In this document: one piece after another, positions 44,043 through 61,390 of the stretch | Position numbering within the stretch: position 1 is the first letter of the stretch | Layout: each line of letters begins with the position of its first letter | The notes under the pieces: model-generated | The model's database searches: none | Seen by the model: only the letters and a program-made list of their open reading frames with translations | What the model was told of the DNA's origin: nothing | Position numbers and translations under genes: made by a program | From: Corydoras sp. C115 | Taxonomy: Eukaryota > Chordata > Actinopteri > Siluriformes > Callichthyidae | Length of the DNA stretch: 64,000 nucleotides | Direction: 5' to 3' | Assembly: GCA_019802505.1 (NCBI GenBank) | Contig: JAFMOC010000195.1 | Span: forward strand, 45,001 to 109,000

Positions 44043-44229
44043 ACAGCCCATGGTCACACGAAGACAATAAGCTGAAGAGGGTCTGCTGTTTACACTGACG
44101 TTAAACTTACGTCCTTAAATGACGTAAAAACCCCAAAAAAAGAATTCATGGGACGCACCTCTTTTATCCAGATCATATCATAGTGTCAGGGTGGGGGTGT
44201 GTGTGTGTGTGTGTATAATCTAACACCCA

Positions 44230-44450
44230 AACATGCTTAACAGTTTGGGGAAGGCCCTGTTCTGTTCCGGCATGTGTGCCAGCTCACAAAGCTCGCAGAG
44301 CAAAGGCTGGTTTGAAAGAACTCATCAGAAACGTTACCCCAACCTCACGATAAACACTACTAAGCTATAGAGCTCATGAGCCAGGTCCCATCGCCCAACA
44401 TCAGTGCCTGACCCCCCCCCCCCCACGTGCTCTTCTGGATGATCCATCAG
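44230..44450 (+). mobile_element. Tc1/mariner relic
   Basis: CAGTTTGGGGAAGGCCCTGT, GCCAGGTCCCATCGCCCAAC and ATCAGTGCCTGACC parallel the 51.1 kb fragment. Confidence 0.6.
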
Positions 44451-44630
44451 CAGACCGTCCAGATCCGATATGTTCTCACCTACTGCATCTATTCCGTTTA
44501 ACGGACCTGTGTGAAACGTGATGCTGCAGAAATCTTGTTCATGTTGTTATTATTATTATTATTATTATTATTTAGTTTATTATTAGGGTTATTATTTAGT
44601 TATAAGACCTTTGGGGGGGCAGGTAATACA

Positions 44631-44985
44631 TTCATTCATTCATTATCTTCCGCTTTATACTCTATTAGGGTCGCGGGGGGGAGGGGGGTTCCCCATGCCC
44701 ATCCAGGGGAGAACGTCTCGGGCGCCGGGCAGATACACCCAGGACAGGGCGCCAATCTATCACTGGGCACACACTCACTCACACAGACACACTCTATATG
44801 GGGCAATTTGGAGAACTCAATTGTCTTGAACCATGTTTTTAGACTGTGGGAGGAAACCGGAGAACCCGGAGGAGACCCACGCGGACACGGGGAGAACATG
44901 GAGACTCCACCCAGATGGGGATTCGAACCGGGAATCCCTGGCGCTGAGAGGAGAACGTGCTAAACCACTAAGCCACCGTGCCGCC
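44631..44985 (-). mobile_element. V-SINE copy, full length with TSD
   Basis: Reverse orientation, 12-bp duplications GCAGGTAATACA at 44619-44630 and 44986-44997. Confidence 0.95.
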
Positions 44986-46287
44986 GCAGGTAATACAGTA
45001 TTTCTTTATTTGGCATATGTAGAGTTCATTTGTTTATGGTTTTAAATATTGTGACACTGATTATCAGTGAGATATGGTTCCAGTGAAACATGTTTTATAG
45101 CACACACACACTCACACACACACACACACTCCCTCTCCAAGTCTATTTTGTCACTCCAGATCACTTTTGTTTTCTCTTCTCTGTGTCAGTTTGGTTCAGA
45201 TGCAGTTTCTGGCTGAACTGATTGGACAGACGCCCGAGTCTGTTTGATCTCTCAGATTTCAGGAATCTGGAACCCTCGGTGCTTTGCTCTGCAGAGGGTC
45301 AGCCGAGCATAAGCTGAAATAGTAACTGTCTCTGTATGCGTGACCGGGATTTGCATCTCAGTCAAAGCTTGGCCTTATATGCACCCTGGTATCAAATATC
45401 AAGAGTCAACCAGGATAAAAATGCAACAGTCAATCATCCTCTGCCAACTCCAAGCTCCCCGCGGGCCGTCCAGGAGTGTTTAAAACGCAGTTGTAATTTA
45501 GTCGTAAAACTAAGTCCAAAGCTATTTGCTATTGCAAAATTAGAAACAGTGCTTACCCAAGGCCTTTCGGAAGACTATCATTAGGATCTACAGAGGACAT
45601 GTACATGTGGTTCGAGGAACCATTCTCCTCCACCACGGAGAAGTCGGACGACTAAATACAGACTCCGTGCATGTGCCGCTACTTAAGTGCCATTGGACAA
45701 ATCGATTGGCGTAATGATAACCGATTTACTGCGTAACATCGAGGAGCCCGAGGGGAACGATCGCCCGATGGGCCGCGGTTCAGATCTGCAGGGCAAACAC
45801 TGCAAAACCCACCAATAAAACCTCACAGTATGGAACCAACAACAATTATGCACCGAAAAACCGCTTTTTCTACATTTTTTTTTTCTTCCTCCACCACTAT
45901 TAAAGTCTGACTTCATATTCTGCAGTCAACCCACTCGAACCCAAAGCCCTCGTTTTTTGAACAAAGAATTCTTTGAAGATATTTTATGCATGTAGTTGAA
46001 GCCCGGCAGACATCTGGCACTGACTGAACTCAATAATTTCAAGATTGTTAGAAGCATCTGTACACAAAGAGAACCAGTGAGAAGTGAAGTCCTCAGACTC
46101 TGGATCTCAGAGAGAGTGAGAGAGAGTGAGAGAGAGAGAGAGTTGTGAGTCATTATTAAGGAGTGAACTTTGAAGATGAATAAACTTGCAGATGATTAAA
46201 ATGCACTCAAGTGTTTATGTTCGTCTTTTGTGAAATGAACTCGTGTTTATGTTCATCCTGCACTTTGTGAAACTCCATGAACGTGAA

Positions 46288-46914
46288 CTTGTTCTTAAAA
46301 TAACTAAAACACAGTCCGGGTTTCTTTGTCATTGCTGTCATTGTCACCACTTTCAATTAAAATTGGCATGTTCTCTCCATGTCTGCATAGGTATGGAAGT
46401 CAGGCGGGCTGCAGACTAACTGTGAGTGTGTGTGTAATTCATTCATTCATTATCTTCCGCTTTATCCTATATTAGGGTCGCGGGGGGGGGGGGGGGGGGG
46501 GGGCAGATACACCCAGGACAGGGCGCCAATCCATCGCTGGGCACACACTCACTCACACAGACACACTCTATATGGGGCAATTTGGAGAACTCAATTGACT
46601 TGATCCATGTTTTTGGACTGTGGGAGGAAACCGGAGAACCCGGAGGAAACTCACGCGGACACAGGGAGAACATGGAAACTCCACCCAGATGGGGATTCGA
46701 ACCGGAAATCCTCTCCGCTGAGAGGAGAACATGCCATCCACTAAGCCACCGTGCCGTTCTTGTTCTTAAAATAACTAAGAACACAGTCAGGGTTTCTTTG
46801 TCATTGCTGCTGTCATGTCACCACTTTCAATTAAAATTGGCATGTTCTCTCCATGTCTGCATACGTATGGAAGTCAGGTGGGCTGCAGACTAACTGCGAG
46901 TGTGTGTGTGTGTG
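46288..46914. repeat. Direct repeats of about 150 bp flanking a SINE
   Basis: 46288-46436 recurs at 46759-46914 with a handful of substitutions and small indels (GTTCTTAAAATAACTAA, TTTCAATTAAAATTGGCATG, GGCTGCAGACTAACTG). The SINE sits between. Too long for a target duplication. Confidence 0.93.
46438..46757 (-). mobile_element. V-SINE copy between direct repeats
   Basis: Reverse orientation. A G run (46482-46503) replaces the usual CCCCATGCCCATCCAGGGGA part. Head present to GCCACCGTGCCG. Confidence 0.92.
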
Positions 46915-47604
46915 TAATGTGTTTGTCTATTTGTCTGCCCTGCGACGAGCCTGCAGCTTCTCAGGAGTGTTTTCTCGCTGCGTTGGGTTCCAGCGTCCCC
47001 GGTGACCCAAAGTGAGGTAAACAGCTTACAGAGTCAAATCGGTGCTCCACTAACACATCCATCAGCAGTGCAGCTTTGCGTTCGGGTTCGGAACCTCTCC
47101 GTGCAGAAGTGACGTGCGTGCCGCCGTCGGTACGAGTGTTTCAAGTGCAGGTGCAGCAGTTTTGTTGGGGTTTTTAATTACTGTGTACATTTTCTGACCT
47201 CTTGTTGGTACAGCTTGTAGATGTATAGTTAAAGACTATGTTTTATTCCTTTCCATGCAACGTGTGTGTTAAAGCCAGTCTCGTCTGTCATCAGTGGTCA
47301 GTTTCTAACCAGTGGATGCTCTTCACTGGATATTTTTGGTTGGTGGACAGTGCTCAACCTTGCAGTAATGTCATGGTGGCTTAAAAAAAAAACCTAGAAA
47401 CGCTGCTGCGCCCGGTATTTTCGTACCAGCGCCAGACACACTAACATCACAGAGTCAGTCCTGCTGCTGCTGAGCTAAGAATGGTCCACCAACACCCGAA
47501 TATGAAGCGGCCCCGTTTTTCTTCAGCGTTAGTGTGCGAGCAGATGGAGTGGAGTCTGTGTTTTTGTCAGTTTACTAATAATTCAGCTGTTATTGTTTCA
47601 CTAT

Positions 47605-47943
47605 TGGGTGGTTTAGTGGTTTAGCACGTTCTCCTCTCAGCGCTAGGGATTCCCGGTTCAAATCCCCATCTGGGTGGAGTTTCCATGTTCTCGCCGTGTC
47701 CGCGTGGGTTTCCTCCGGGTTCTCCGGTTTCCTCCCACAGTCCAAAAACATGGATGAAGTCAATTGAATTCTCCAAATTGCCCCATTTAGAGTATGTTTG
47801 TGAGTGTGTGTGTGCCCAGCGATGGATTGGCGCCCTGTCCTGGGTCTATCTGCCCAGCGCCCAAAACGTTCTCCCCTGGATGGGCATGGGGAACCCCACC
47901 GCCACCCTAATAGAGGATAAAGCGGGAGATAATGAAAGAATGA
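47605..47943 (+). mobile_element. V-SINE copy
   Basis: Nearly full length. Head begins GGGTGGTTTAGTGG (A box altered), B box GGTTCAAATCC. Confidence 0.92.
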
Positions 47944-48178
47944 AATATAATTCAACAATGGATAAGGCAAACGTTAATGCAACGTTTCGCTCAAACGTCA
48001 AATAAAGAGGCTTTGCTGCCACCTACAGGTATCTATTACAAACGGGGCAGCGGCGGCGTCTCAAATCACTTGAACATAGAACACTATCATAATTCATTAC
48101 AGCGCTGAGAGCTAGGCGCCCTACGTAGGGTAGTATGAGGGGATTTAACACGTCTAAGGGAACGTTAGCCTGACGCTG

Positions 48179-48217
48179 ATTGGTTTAAATCCACAGGTCA
48201 AAATGCCTTGGGCCAAT
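48179..48217 (+). promoter_or_regulatory. depdc7: Paired CCAAT boxes upstream of depdc7
   Basis: ATTGG at 48179-48183 and CCAAT at 48213-48217 are opposed and lie 75-113 bp before the start codon, a typical NF-Y arrangement for a TATA-less promoter. Promoter identity is inferred from position. Confidence 0.5.
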
Positions 48218-48291
48218 CAGAGGCAATCCGATTAATTAAAAAACACAAGCGCCAGTTTAAATGATTAAATGTGAAGGAGACGCGGAGGACG

Positions 48292-54722
<6,431 letters not shown>

Positions 54723-54802
54723 AGAGAGTGTTTATCCAACGCCGTTAAACGCTGTGTGGTCCAAAGTTTCAGTTTTATAAAGTGTGTATAATGGTGAATA
54801 TT

Positions 54803-54808
54803 AATAAA
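54803..54808 (+). terminator. depdc7: depdc7 polyadenylation signal
   Basis: First canonical AATAAA downstream of the stop codon, 81 bp after it. Predicts a 3' UTR of roughly 100 bp. Confidence 0.65.
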
Positions 54809-55322
54809 TGTGTAACTTGCATATAACATGGCCAATTATGATTGCTAATTAATTGGGGTGACGGATAGACCTCTTTACAGTCAGAGGCCATGTCCAGATG
54901 TTGAGGTTCCGTCAGGAGGTGAATAACAGTCTGTTCTAAAGGGTTCCTCAACAATTCACATCCACAAGCAGACAGGACGGATCTGAAAACGGGTGTGAAA
55001 ATCACAGAACGGCCATCACAGCGTGCAGGGGCAAGTCTCCCTCATGATCGACGGACTAGTTCCTGATTGGTCGAGAAGGTGTGTCTGCGGGGGGACGAGC
55101 CAATCAGAAGAGAACGCGTGCAAAACGCCGGAGAGCAAAACGTGATTTTTAAAGTAAACGATCACAATTCTAATGTTACAAACAGCAGTTATTTCACTTT
55201 AATTTACTCAAAACTAGTTTATATATGTATGTATACTGTAAAGTATATGTTTATTACATATTTTATTGTATTGTGTTTATATATATATATATATAACTGT
55301 GTATATATATATATATATTTTA

Positions 55323-55722
55323 CATTTATATAAACATAAAACATTTAGTTCTAGATACAGTGATTCTTGTAATGCGAACGTTTATTGGTAATTCATAGGC
55401 CATATATATATATATATATACTTAAAAACTGTAGACACACTCTATATGGGGCAATTTTGAGAATTCAATTGACTTGATCCATGTTTTTGGACTGTGGGAG
55501 GAACCCGGAGGAAACCCACGCAGACACGTGGAGAACGTGAAAACTCCACCCAGATGGGGATTCGAACCGTGCAGCCTATATATATATATATATAATTATT
55601 TAAACATTTATATAAACATAAAACATTTAATTCTAGATACAGTGATTCTTGTAATGCGAACGTTTATTGGTAATTCATAGGCCATATATATATATGAATA
55701 AATATATACTTAAAAAACTTGT
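55323..55722. repeat. Direct duplication of about 110 bp flanking a SINE fragment
   Basis: 55323-55432 recurs at 55605-55722 almost unchanged (ACATTTATATAAACATAAAA, TACAGTGATTCTTGTAATGC, TTTATTGGTAATTCATAGGC). The SINE fragment and (TA)n lie between. Confidence 0.93.
55434..55577 (-). mobile_element. V-SINE fragment between duplicated segments
   Basis: Central part only (ACACTCTATATGGGGCAATT to GGGGATTCGAACCG); both ends missing. Confidence 0.88.
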
Positions 55723-55904
55723 AGGGTAAAGTAGATAAAAGCAAACAAAAGCTAAATTAACGGCAGCGTTTAAATGGAATTTATTTTTGCTGAGAAAACA
55801 AACTTTTTTATTTTTTATTTTTAATCTCCAGGTTACAGAAACCCAGTGAACTCGATGCTGTCGGTTGTTTGAAGTCGGTGCGGTGGGGGGGGGGGGGGGG
55901 GGGG

Positions 55905-56160
55905 GTGAGGGGTGAGGGGCGTTCCTCTCCGAATTTCGGTGGAATGAAAACAGCTGCGTGTCGCCGCCACGCGTCTCCTCCCCGGAAACCGCGGCCTCCT
56001 CCCCCGTGCCGACCGGAGCGTTTATCCGCCGCCGCCGCGCCGCTGGGGCTCGTTCATGGTGCGGGACTGCAAGAGAAAGATGAAGTTCGCCGTTGCGGTA
56101 ACGATCGTCGTTGCGTCGGTGGTTTTCCTGCTGCTGCCCAACGGATCTCAGGCCGACGAG
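55905..56160 (+). promoter_or_regulatory. ppib: CpG-rich promoter and 5' UTR of ppib
   Basis: Abrupt switch from AT-rich DNA to GC- and CpG-rich sequence ending in the signal-peptide exon. A G run of about 24 bases (55885-55906) precedes it. I looked for an ER-stress element (CCAAT-N9-CCACG) and found no exact match. Confidence 0.5.
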
Positions 56161-56190
56161 AAGAAGAAGGGACCCAAAGTCACAGCCAAG
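56056..56190 (+). CDS. ppib: ppib coding exon 1 (signal peptide)
   Basis: 45 codons, two in-frame ATGs (56056 and 56080), signal peptide and GPKVTAK, then donor AAG|GTAACG. Confidence 0.92.
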
Positions 56191-59100
56191 GTAACGCCAT
56201 GTTTCATAATAATAATAATTATTATTAATAATAATAACTATGATAAAAATAATAATGATAATAAATAATAATAGTAATGCACTAAAACGTGCACTAAACG
56301 CGGATAAACACGCGGTTCCGTGTTTTCAGATCGCGTCTGCAGTCGGGAGCAACAACAAACACAACTGCGTTACCGGGATAGGACCGAATTCGGTTGTGCG
56401 TGGGGTCTTTTTTGAATCCCCGGGTTTGAAGCTCGGTGGTCGGCGGCCGTCGGGGTGAATCCCGCCGCGTCGTAATGGCGCTTTAGGCCACGTCTGCGTT
56501 TAGGCCGCTGATGCGCCATTGCGTTTGCGCAGCGCCGAGATCCTTCATTCAGCCGCAGGAATGTAGATCCGCGTGTTCTCCACCCCCATTATAGAACCCG
56601 CACCATGTTCTGTCCCGTCGCGAACCTCACTGTGCGTCTGTCTCTGTTGTATAAAGTGCGAATCGTTTCGGGAAGCCCGTCTTTGTTCCTGCGTGTCGCT
56701 GCACAAAGAACACATGGCAGGGTGCGTTTGGTGTGGAAGAACATCCCATAGAACCCGAACGTTAATCCCGTAGAACCCGAACATTAATCCCATAGAACCC
56801 GGACGTTAATCCCATAGAACCCGAACGTTAATCCCATAGAACCTGAACATTAATCCCATAGAACCCGGACATTAATCCCATAGATCCCGGAAATGAATCC
56901 CGTAGAACCTGGACATTAATCCCGTAGAACCTGGACATTAATCCCGTAGAACCCGAACGTTAATCCCATAGAACCCGAACGTTAATCCCATAGAACCCTA
57001 ACATTAATCCCATAGATCCCGGACATTAATCCCGTAGAACCCGAACGTTAATCCCATAGAACCCTAACATTAATCCCATAGATCCCGGACATTAATCCCG
57101 TAGAACCCGAACGTTAATCCCATAGAACCTGAACATTAATCATGATGCTGACCTCACAAAATGCTTTCTGGGTAAACAGGCAAAAGTTCCACAGATACAC
57201 TCAGTCTTTTCCGGGTGCTATGGGATTAATGTCCGGGTTCTATGGGATTAATGTTCGGGTTCTATGGGATTAATGTCCGTGTCCCTTCCGGACATTAATC
57301 CCATCAGCACAGAGACTGAACCCCCGCATGATGCTGACCTCACAAAATGCTTTTTGGGTAAAAGGGCAAAAGTCCCACAGATACACTCACTCTTTTCCTT
57401 TGTGCACTGGGGCAAAGTCACAAGAGAAAAGGTCCTTCCCCCAAATGTCTCCCATCGAGTTGGAACAAGGCTGGACACCTGATTTAATAAACCTGAATTC
57501 AATAATGAAAGCCTGTGTTTCCAAAACTCGAGTCCATCTGATGAGTACATGTGAAGGAAACGGGTTGCATGCGTGTTGTCATGTAGTAAACACACTGTGG
57601 TGGTGGGGTGGGGGGGGGGTGGTCCCTGGTGGTGTTAATGTTGGAAACCTTGTGAGGACCATATCTTTTCCACCTGAAGAACGTCTCTCGTTTGCAAACC
57701 AGACGGTCCGTTAGTCAAATAATGTTTTGTGAGTAAAATGGTCAGTTTCCGTTGAGGGTGTGGCTGCGGTAGAGCGTTCCGTGGGGTCTTTAACAGTCAG
57801 CATGTTTCAGAATGTTTAGACATATGTCTGTGGTTCTTTTACAGAACAAATATACACAGATCTTAAACCTAATGTTATCTTTTTAGGAAGGCTTTCTTTA
57901 AGGTTTTGGAGTGTGTAGGATTTTGTAGTCACGCCCATGTTGGGTTAAAGGACCTCGTCTTATTTATCCAGGTTCGGAGGGGTTGAGGTCCGAACTTCAT
58001 GTGTCCAGATCTTTTCACGTCTATGAATCTTGTGCTGTTCACTGGGGTACAGTCACTGTAGAACTTTAAAAATGATCGTCCCTGAACTTTTTCATGAAGT
58101 TAGTGGTGTATATTTGTCACTGCCAGGAGCTTTGTGTTGAACACCTGAGTTCAGTAATTAAAGTATGAAGTTTTTCTGTAATGCAGTTTAGAATAACCGC
58201 TGTTCTATTCCAGGTTTACTTTGACATCCGAATCGGAGATGAGGACGTCGGACGCGTCGTCATTGGCCTGTTCGGAAAAACGGTTCCCAAGACGACTGAG
58301 AATTTCATCGCCCTGGCAACAGGAGAGGTGCAAAGATAAACCTTTATCATTCAGCTTATTGATCTCACATGTCGTCTTGCATATTCGTTTTTTTTTTTAA
58401 TAATGAATAATAACGCACTCAGTGGGTTTTTAACTCGTAATTTTACAGAAAGGATTTGGTTACAAAGGGAGCAAGTTTCACCGCGTGATCAAGGACTTCA
58501 TGATCCAGGGAGGCGACTTCACCAGAGGCGACGGAACCGGTGGTACGTATAGCGTCTTAAATGTCTTGTTTCATGATGTGGTGATGAAACACAATCGCAA
58601 TAAGCTGTAATGTGTGAAGCGCTTCAGTTGGACACAGTGGGGGATGCTGGCGGTCATGTGGAACTGCTTAATTTAGGGTTTTAAGTCAATTTGCGTAATT
58701 GCCTGACGGTGGCAGTGTTGACTTGCGAGTTCCTAAATGAGCTTCTAGGTGAAGTGTGTGCAGGGGTTCAGGATCGGTTCTAGTTCTGCAGACGCTCTCC
58801 TGGTCTCGCATTCCTTTGTCCATCTGAATCCTGCCATGTGCATTGCATGTCTTTCTGCCACGTGGTTTGGTTAAAAGACCTTAAGAGTAAACACAGATGA
58901 TTTTCATGAAATTTGAAAGTTGCTCTGGTTAAAACGTACAATTGATAAATGACGGGAAAGGCATTCGGTTCTGAAGACCCTTGCTTCGTATTGTGAGGTC
59001 ATATTTAATGCCTGGTGGCGGGAAAATTAACTTGGTAATTTGGGTTAAAAGGATGAGAGGGCAAACTGTCCAGAATCACCCAGTTAACAGGTGCTATTAT

Positions 59101-60377
59101 TGATCTAGTACTATAAGTGTTTTTTTTTTTATTTTTTTTTTTATTTTGTTCAGTGAAGCCCTTAAGTGAATATGTACTGTCCATACAGACCGCATCCGCC
59201 TTATTACAAACGTTGTTCGATGTGTAAGTTTCTTTTTATTATATATTATAGCGAATTTATTTTATTTTTTTTTTCCCCCTCCATATTGGACTTGATCAGG
59301 TTTTATATTTATTTGTGCTTGTATCATTTGCTCGTGAACAGATGATTCTGATTGAATCATGGGCTTGCAGGGTGTTGTGAATGTTTACTTTTAAAAAGCC
59401 TTTAGTATGACACATGCAGAAGGCATCAAGCGGTATCTATAATATACTTAATCATTCTATATGTGTCTCTGTAGTATGCAAGTATTTTATTTGTCATTCC
59501 ACAATATAAAGTACAGTAGTTCCCCAAAAAAAACAGCTTCCCCAGGAACAAGGTGCTACATATAACAGCTACTACATAACCAACATAAAGTGCACATGTG
59601 CAAACACAAATACACAAGGATCACAAATACAAGACGATAAACAGTGCAGTAAACAAACATTCAAGTATTGTATTGAAAGTAAACCCTGAGTTTGGTTATT
59701 GTAAACAGTTGACATTAAGTGGAGAGGTAACAGTGCTGGTGGCCTCCTAGTGATGAGCCACATGTTCCAGGAAGAAAAAAAAATGTCCTTGATAAAAAAA
59801 AAATTCTTAAGAGTTTATAATTGTGGCAGTTCTTTATAACGTGCAAAGAGTGTGCATTAAGGTGTGTGCAAACATGCTAGCAGCGGAGGTGATGTCCAAC
59901 TAGTTGGTGACTGTGCTGTAAGGCGTGTACACCTTGTAGTTCCCTCACTACAGCTGATCTGTCCTCGTTAGGAAAGAGCATCTACGGCGATCGCTTTCCT
60001 GACGAGAACTTCAAGCTGAAGCACTACGGCGCCGGCTGGCTGAGCATGGCGAACGCGGGCAAAGACACCAACGGCTCACAGTTCTTCATCACCACGGTGC
60101 AGACGCCGTGGCTCGACGGCAAACACGTCGTCTTTGGCAAAGTCCTGGAAGGCATGGTGAGTCGCATCCCAAATCTGAGGCGCACCCGGCCTGGTGCGGG
60201 AGGTGGGAGGTCGTTCGCTGCAGCCGTCGATTGACGTTCCATGGTGTCTTGCAGGATGTCGTGAGGAAGATCGAGGGCACGAAGACGGACGGCCGAGATA
60301 AACCACTGAAAGACGTCACCATCCATGACAGCGGAAAGATCGACGTGGAGAAGCCGTTCGCTATTGCGAAAGAGTAG
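56056..60377 (+). CDS. ppib: Peptidyl-prolyl cis-trans isomerase B (cyclophilin B), 5 coding exons
   Basis: Exons are 56056-56190, 58214-58327, 58449-58542, 59972-60156 and 60255-60377 (stop included), all GT-AG and in phase, giving 216 aa, the same length as human PPIB. An N-terminal hydrophobic signal (about residues 9-32, KFAVAVTIVVASVVFLLL) is followed by the Lys-rich ADEKKKGPK. The cyclophilin active site is intact: FHRV Arg, FMIQ, the MANAG Ala, QFFIT Phe and WLDGKH Trp/His. The C-terminus VEKPFAIAKE is the PPIB-type ER-retention tail, separating it from ppia and ppic. The enzyme is known to isomerise X-Pro bonds in the ER, notably in procollagen together with the P3H1/CRTAP complex. 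An alternative start at 56080 (MKFAV) would shorten the protein by 8 residues; many fish proteins begin there. The gene lies head to tail with depdc7. Confidence 0.97.
56740..57300. repeat. 22-bp minisatellite with orientation switch, ppib intron 1
   Basis: About 18 direct copies of ATTAATCCCATAGAACCCGA and variants run to 57145. After a Tc1-like segment, three or four copies appear inverted (CTATGGGATTAATGT) at 57218-57278, then one more direct copy. Confidence 0.95.
57145..57480. mobile_element. Tc1-like fragments, duplicated
   Basis: TGATGCTGACCTCACAAAAT with GGGCAAAAGTCCCACAGATA occurs at 57143-57207 and again at 57328-57393. The second continues into TTTGTGCACTGGGGCAAAGT and CCTTCCCCCAAATGTCTCCC of a reverse Tc1 relic. 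Confidence 0.6.
57960..58100 (-). mobile_element. Tc1/mariner relic, ppib intron 1
   Basis: GGGGTTGAGGTCCGAACTTC and TGCTGTTCACTGGGGTACAG parallel the Tc1 reverse-strand phrases. Strongly decayed. Confidence 0.5.
58214..58327 (+). CDS. ppib: ppib coding exon 2
   Basis: 114 bases after CTATTCCAG. Encodes VYFDIRIGDEDVGRVVIGLF through FIALATGE, phase 0. Donor GAG|GTGCAA. Confidence 0.96.
58449..58542 (+). CDS. ppib: ppib coding exon 3 (active site)
   Basis: 94 bases after TTTTACAG. KGFGYKGSKFHRVIKDFMIQ and GGDFTRGDGTG hold the catalytic Arg and the Phe/Met/Gln of the proline pocket. Donor GGTG|GTACGT. Confidence 0.97.
58543..59971 (+). other. ppib: ppib intron 3 (1.43 kb)
   Basis: AT-rich with T runs near 59120 and 59265. 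59470-59760 (TATTTTATTTGTCATTCCAC and onward) may be the same unclassified repeat as at 11.95 kb. No gene inside. Confidence 0.5.
59972..60156 (+). CDS. ppib: ppib coding exon 4
   Basis: 185 bases after TCGTTAG. Encodes KSIYGDRFPDENFKLKHYG, SMANAGKDTNGSQFFIT and WLDGKHVVFGKVLEGM. Donor ATG|GTGAGT. Confidence 0.97.
60255..60377 (+). CDS. ppib: ppib coding exon 5 and stop
   Basis: 123 bases after TCTTGCAG. DVVRKIEGTKTDGRDKPLKD to the ER tail EKPFAIAKE and TAG. Confidence 0.97.
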   Translation, partial: DVVRKIEGTKTDGRDKPLKDVTIHDSGKIDVEKPFAIAKE

Positions 60378-60613
60378 GGGGTGACCCTGTGGGGTGAAGC
60401 AGGACTGTGGGTTTGTGGGGGATTTGCTGAGTGGTGCTCAACTACTCACTGTTGAGTGGCATGTTCGATCAGTTTGACTCGCCACGCACCTGTAGTGCTC
60501 CACCGAGTGGCACACCTAGGGTCCATCACGAACAAGCATTCCACCCGGTCAAGCAGTCGACTCACAACGCCGGATTTTGTAAAAAAACAAAAAAAAACAA
60601 AAGTAATAACTTC

Positions 60614-60619
60614 AATAAA
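60614..60619 (+). terminator. ppib: ppib polyadenylation signal
   Basis: AATAAA 237 bp after the stop, followed by a T-rich region. The only canonical signal close to the stop. Confidence 0.7.
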
Positions 60620-60816
60620 GGAACCAGGTTTTGGTAATGTGTGTTTTCAGGTTTGTTATTTTTATATATATTTTAAATTTTGTATTTATTTTTTTTATGT
60701 CCACTAACCTGCAGGCTGAAGGGATACGAACAAGCAGTCGCTTCTGTTGTGATGTGTGGTGGTGGTGCAGGGGTTAACACTTGCGCATGTCCAACATCAA
60801 GTCCAATTTGCGCCTA

Positions 60817-60950
60817 TTCATTCATTATCTCCCGCTTTATCCTCTATTAGGGTCGTGGGGGGGGGGGTTCCCCATGCCCATCCAAGGGAGAACAGTTTCG
60901 GGCGCTGGGCAGATAGACCCAGGACAGGGTGCCAATCCATCGCTGGGGAT
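60817..60950 (-). mobile_element. V-SINE 3' fragment
   Basis: Reverse copy from ATTCATTATCTCCCGC to GGTGCCAATCCATCGCTGGG. The 5' two thirds are missing. Confidence 0.9.
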
Positions 60951-61134
60951 TAATTATTACAACAATAAAATAATTTGAAAATAATTATTTGTGTATAAGT
61001 ACGCAAAAAACCTTAAAGCAATAAAGCGTTATGAGTAAAATGTTATTAAATATCAGGTTTGACCCGCTGATCTGGAACCTAGAACACTTACCTGTTCTTA
61101 CCTGCAGCACCACGCGCCTGTCTGCGTCCTGCCT

Positions 61135-61390
61135 TCAGACCGAGCTGTAGAGGTCAGTGTGGTTCTTTGGTTCTGTGGGTTCTCTGTGGCTGTAGATCAC
61201 TGTGCTGATGAAGCCCTGTCTCTGTGCTCCTCCGTAGCTCGGGCGGTTGACGGTGGAGGAGTCGTCTGCGTGAGGTCTCGGGTTCGAGGCTGCAGTTGGA
61301 TGATTTCTTTTCTCCTCCTTCATCTTTGTTAGTTTTTCAGCAGCTGGATTTAATATAAGCCCCACCGGGGGCCTTCTGAAGAGCATCAGC
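61135..61390 (-). CDS. Possible 3'-terminal coding exon, unidentified minus-strand gene
   Basis: Minus-strand open frame, about 80 codons from a possible acceptor (GCTCTTCAG near 61376) to a TGA at 61137. The Lys/Glu-rich start (AEKLTKMKEEKRN) is followed by DDSSTVNRPSYGGAQRQGFI and a tyrosine-containing C-terminus HTDLYSSV. The composition resembles a cytoplasmic tail but no family is recognised. It could belong to the same gene as the exons near 63 kb or be chance. Confidence 0.25.

Larger units (their letters stand above)
42805..48291. other. Head-to-head intergenic region between nuak1 and depdc7
   Basis: No gene beyond the CpG-rich nuak1 flank. Contains two SINEs with duplicated flanks, a Tc1 relic, a dispersed repeat at 43868-44040 and a (CT)n at 43690-43728. 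Confidence 0.5.

Noticed and set aside
55060..55100. ER-stress element upstream of ppib
   Set aside because: CCAAT is present (55103 region) but the sequence 9 bases on is ACGCG, not CCACG, and it lies nearly 1 kb from the start codon.
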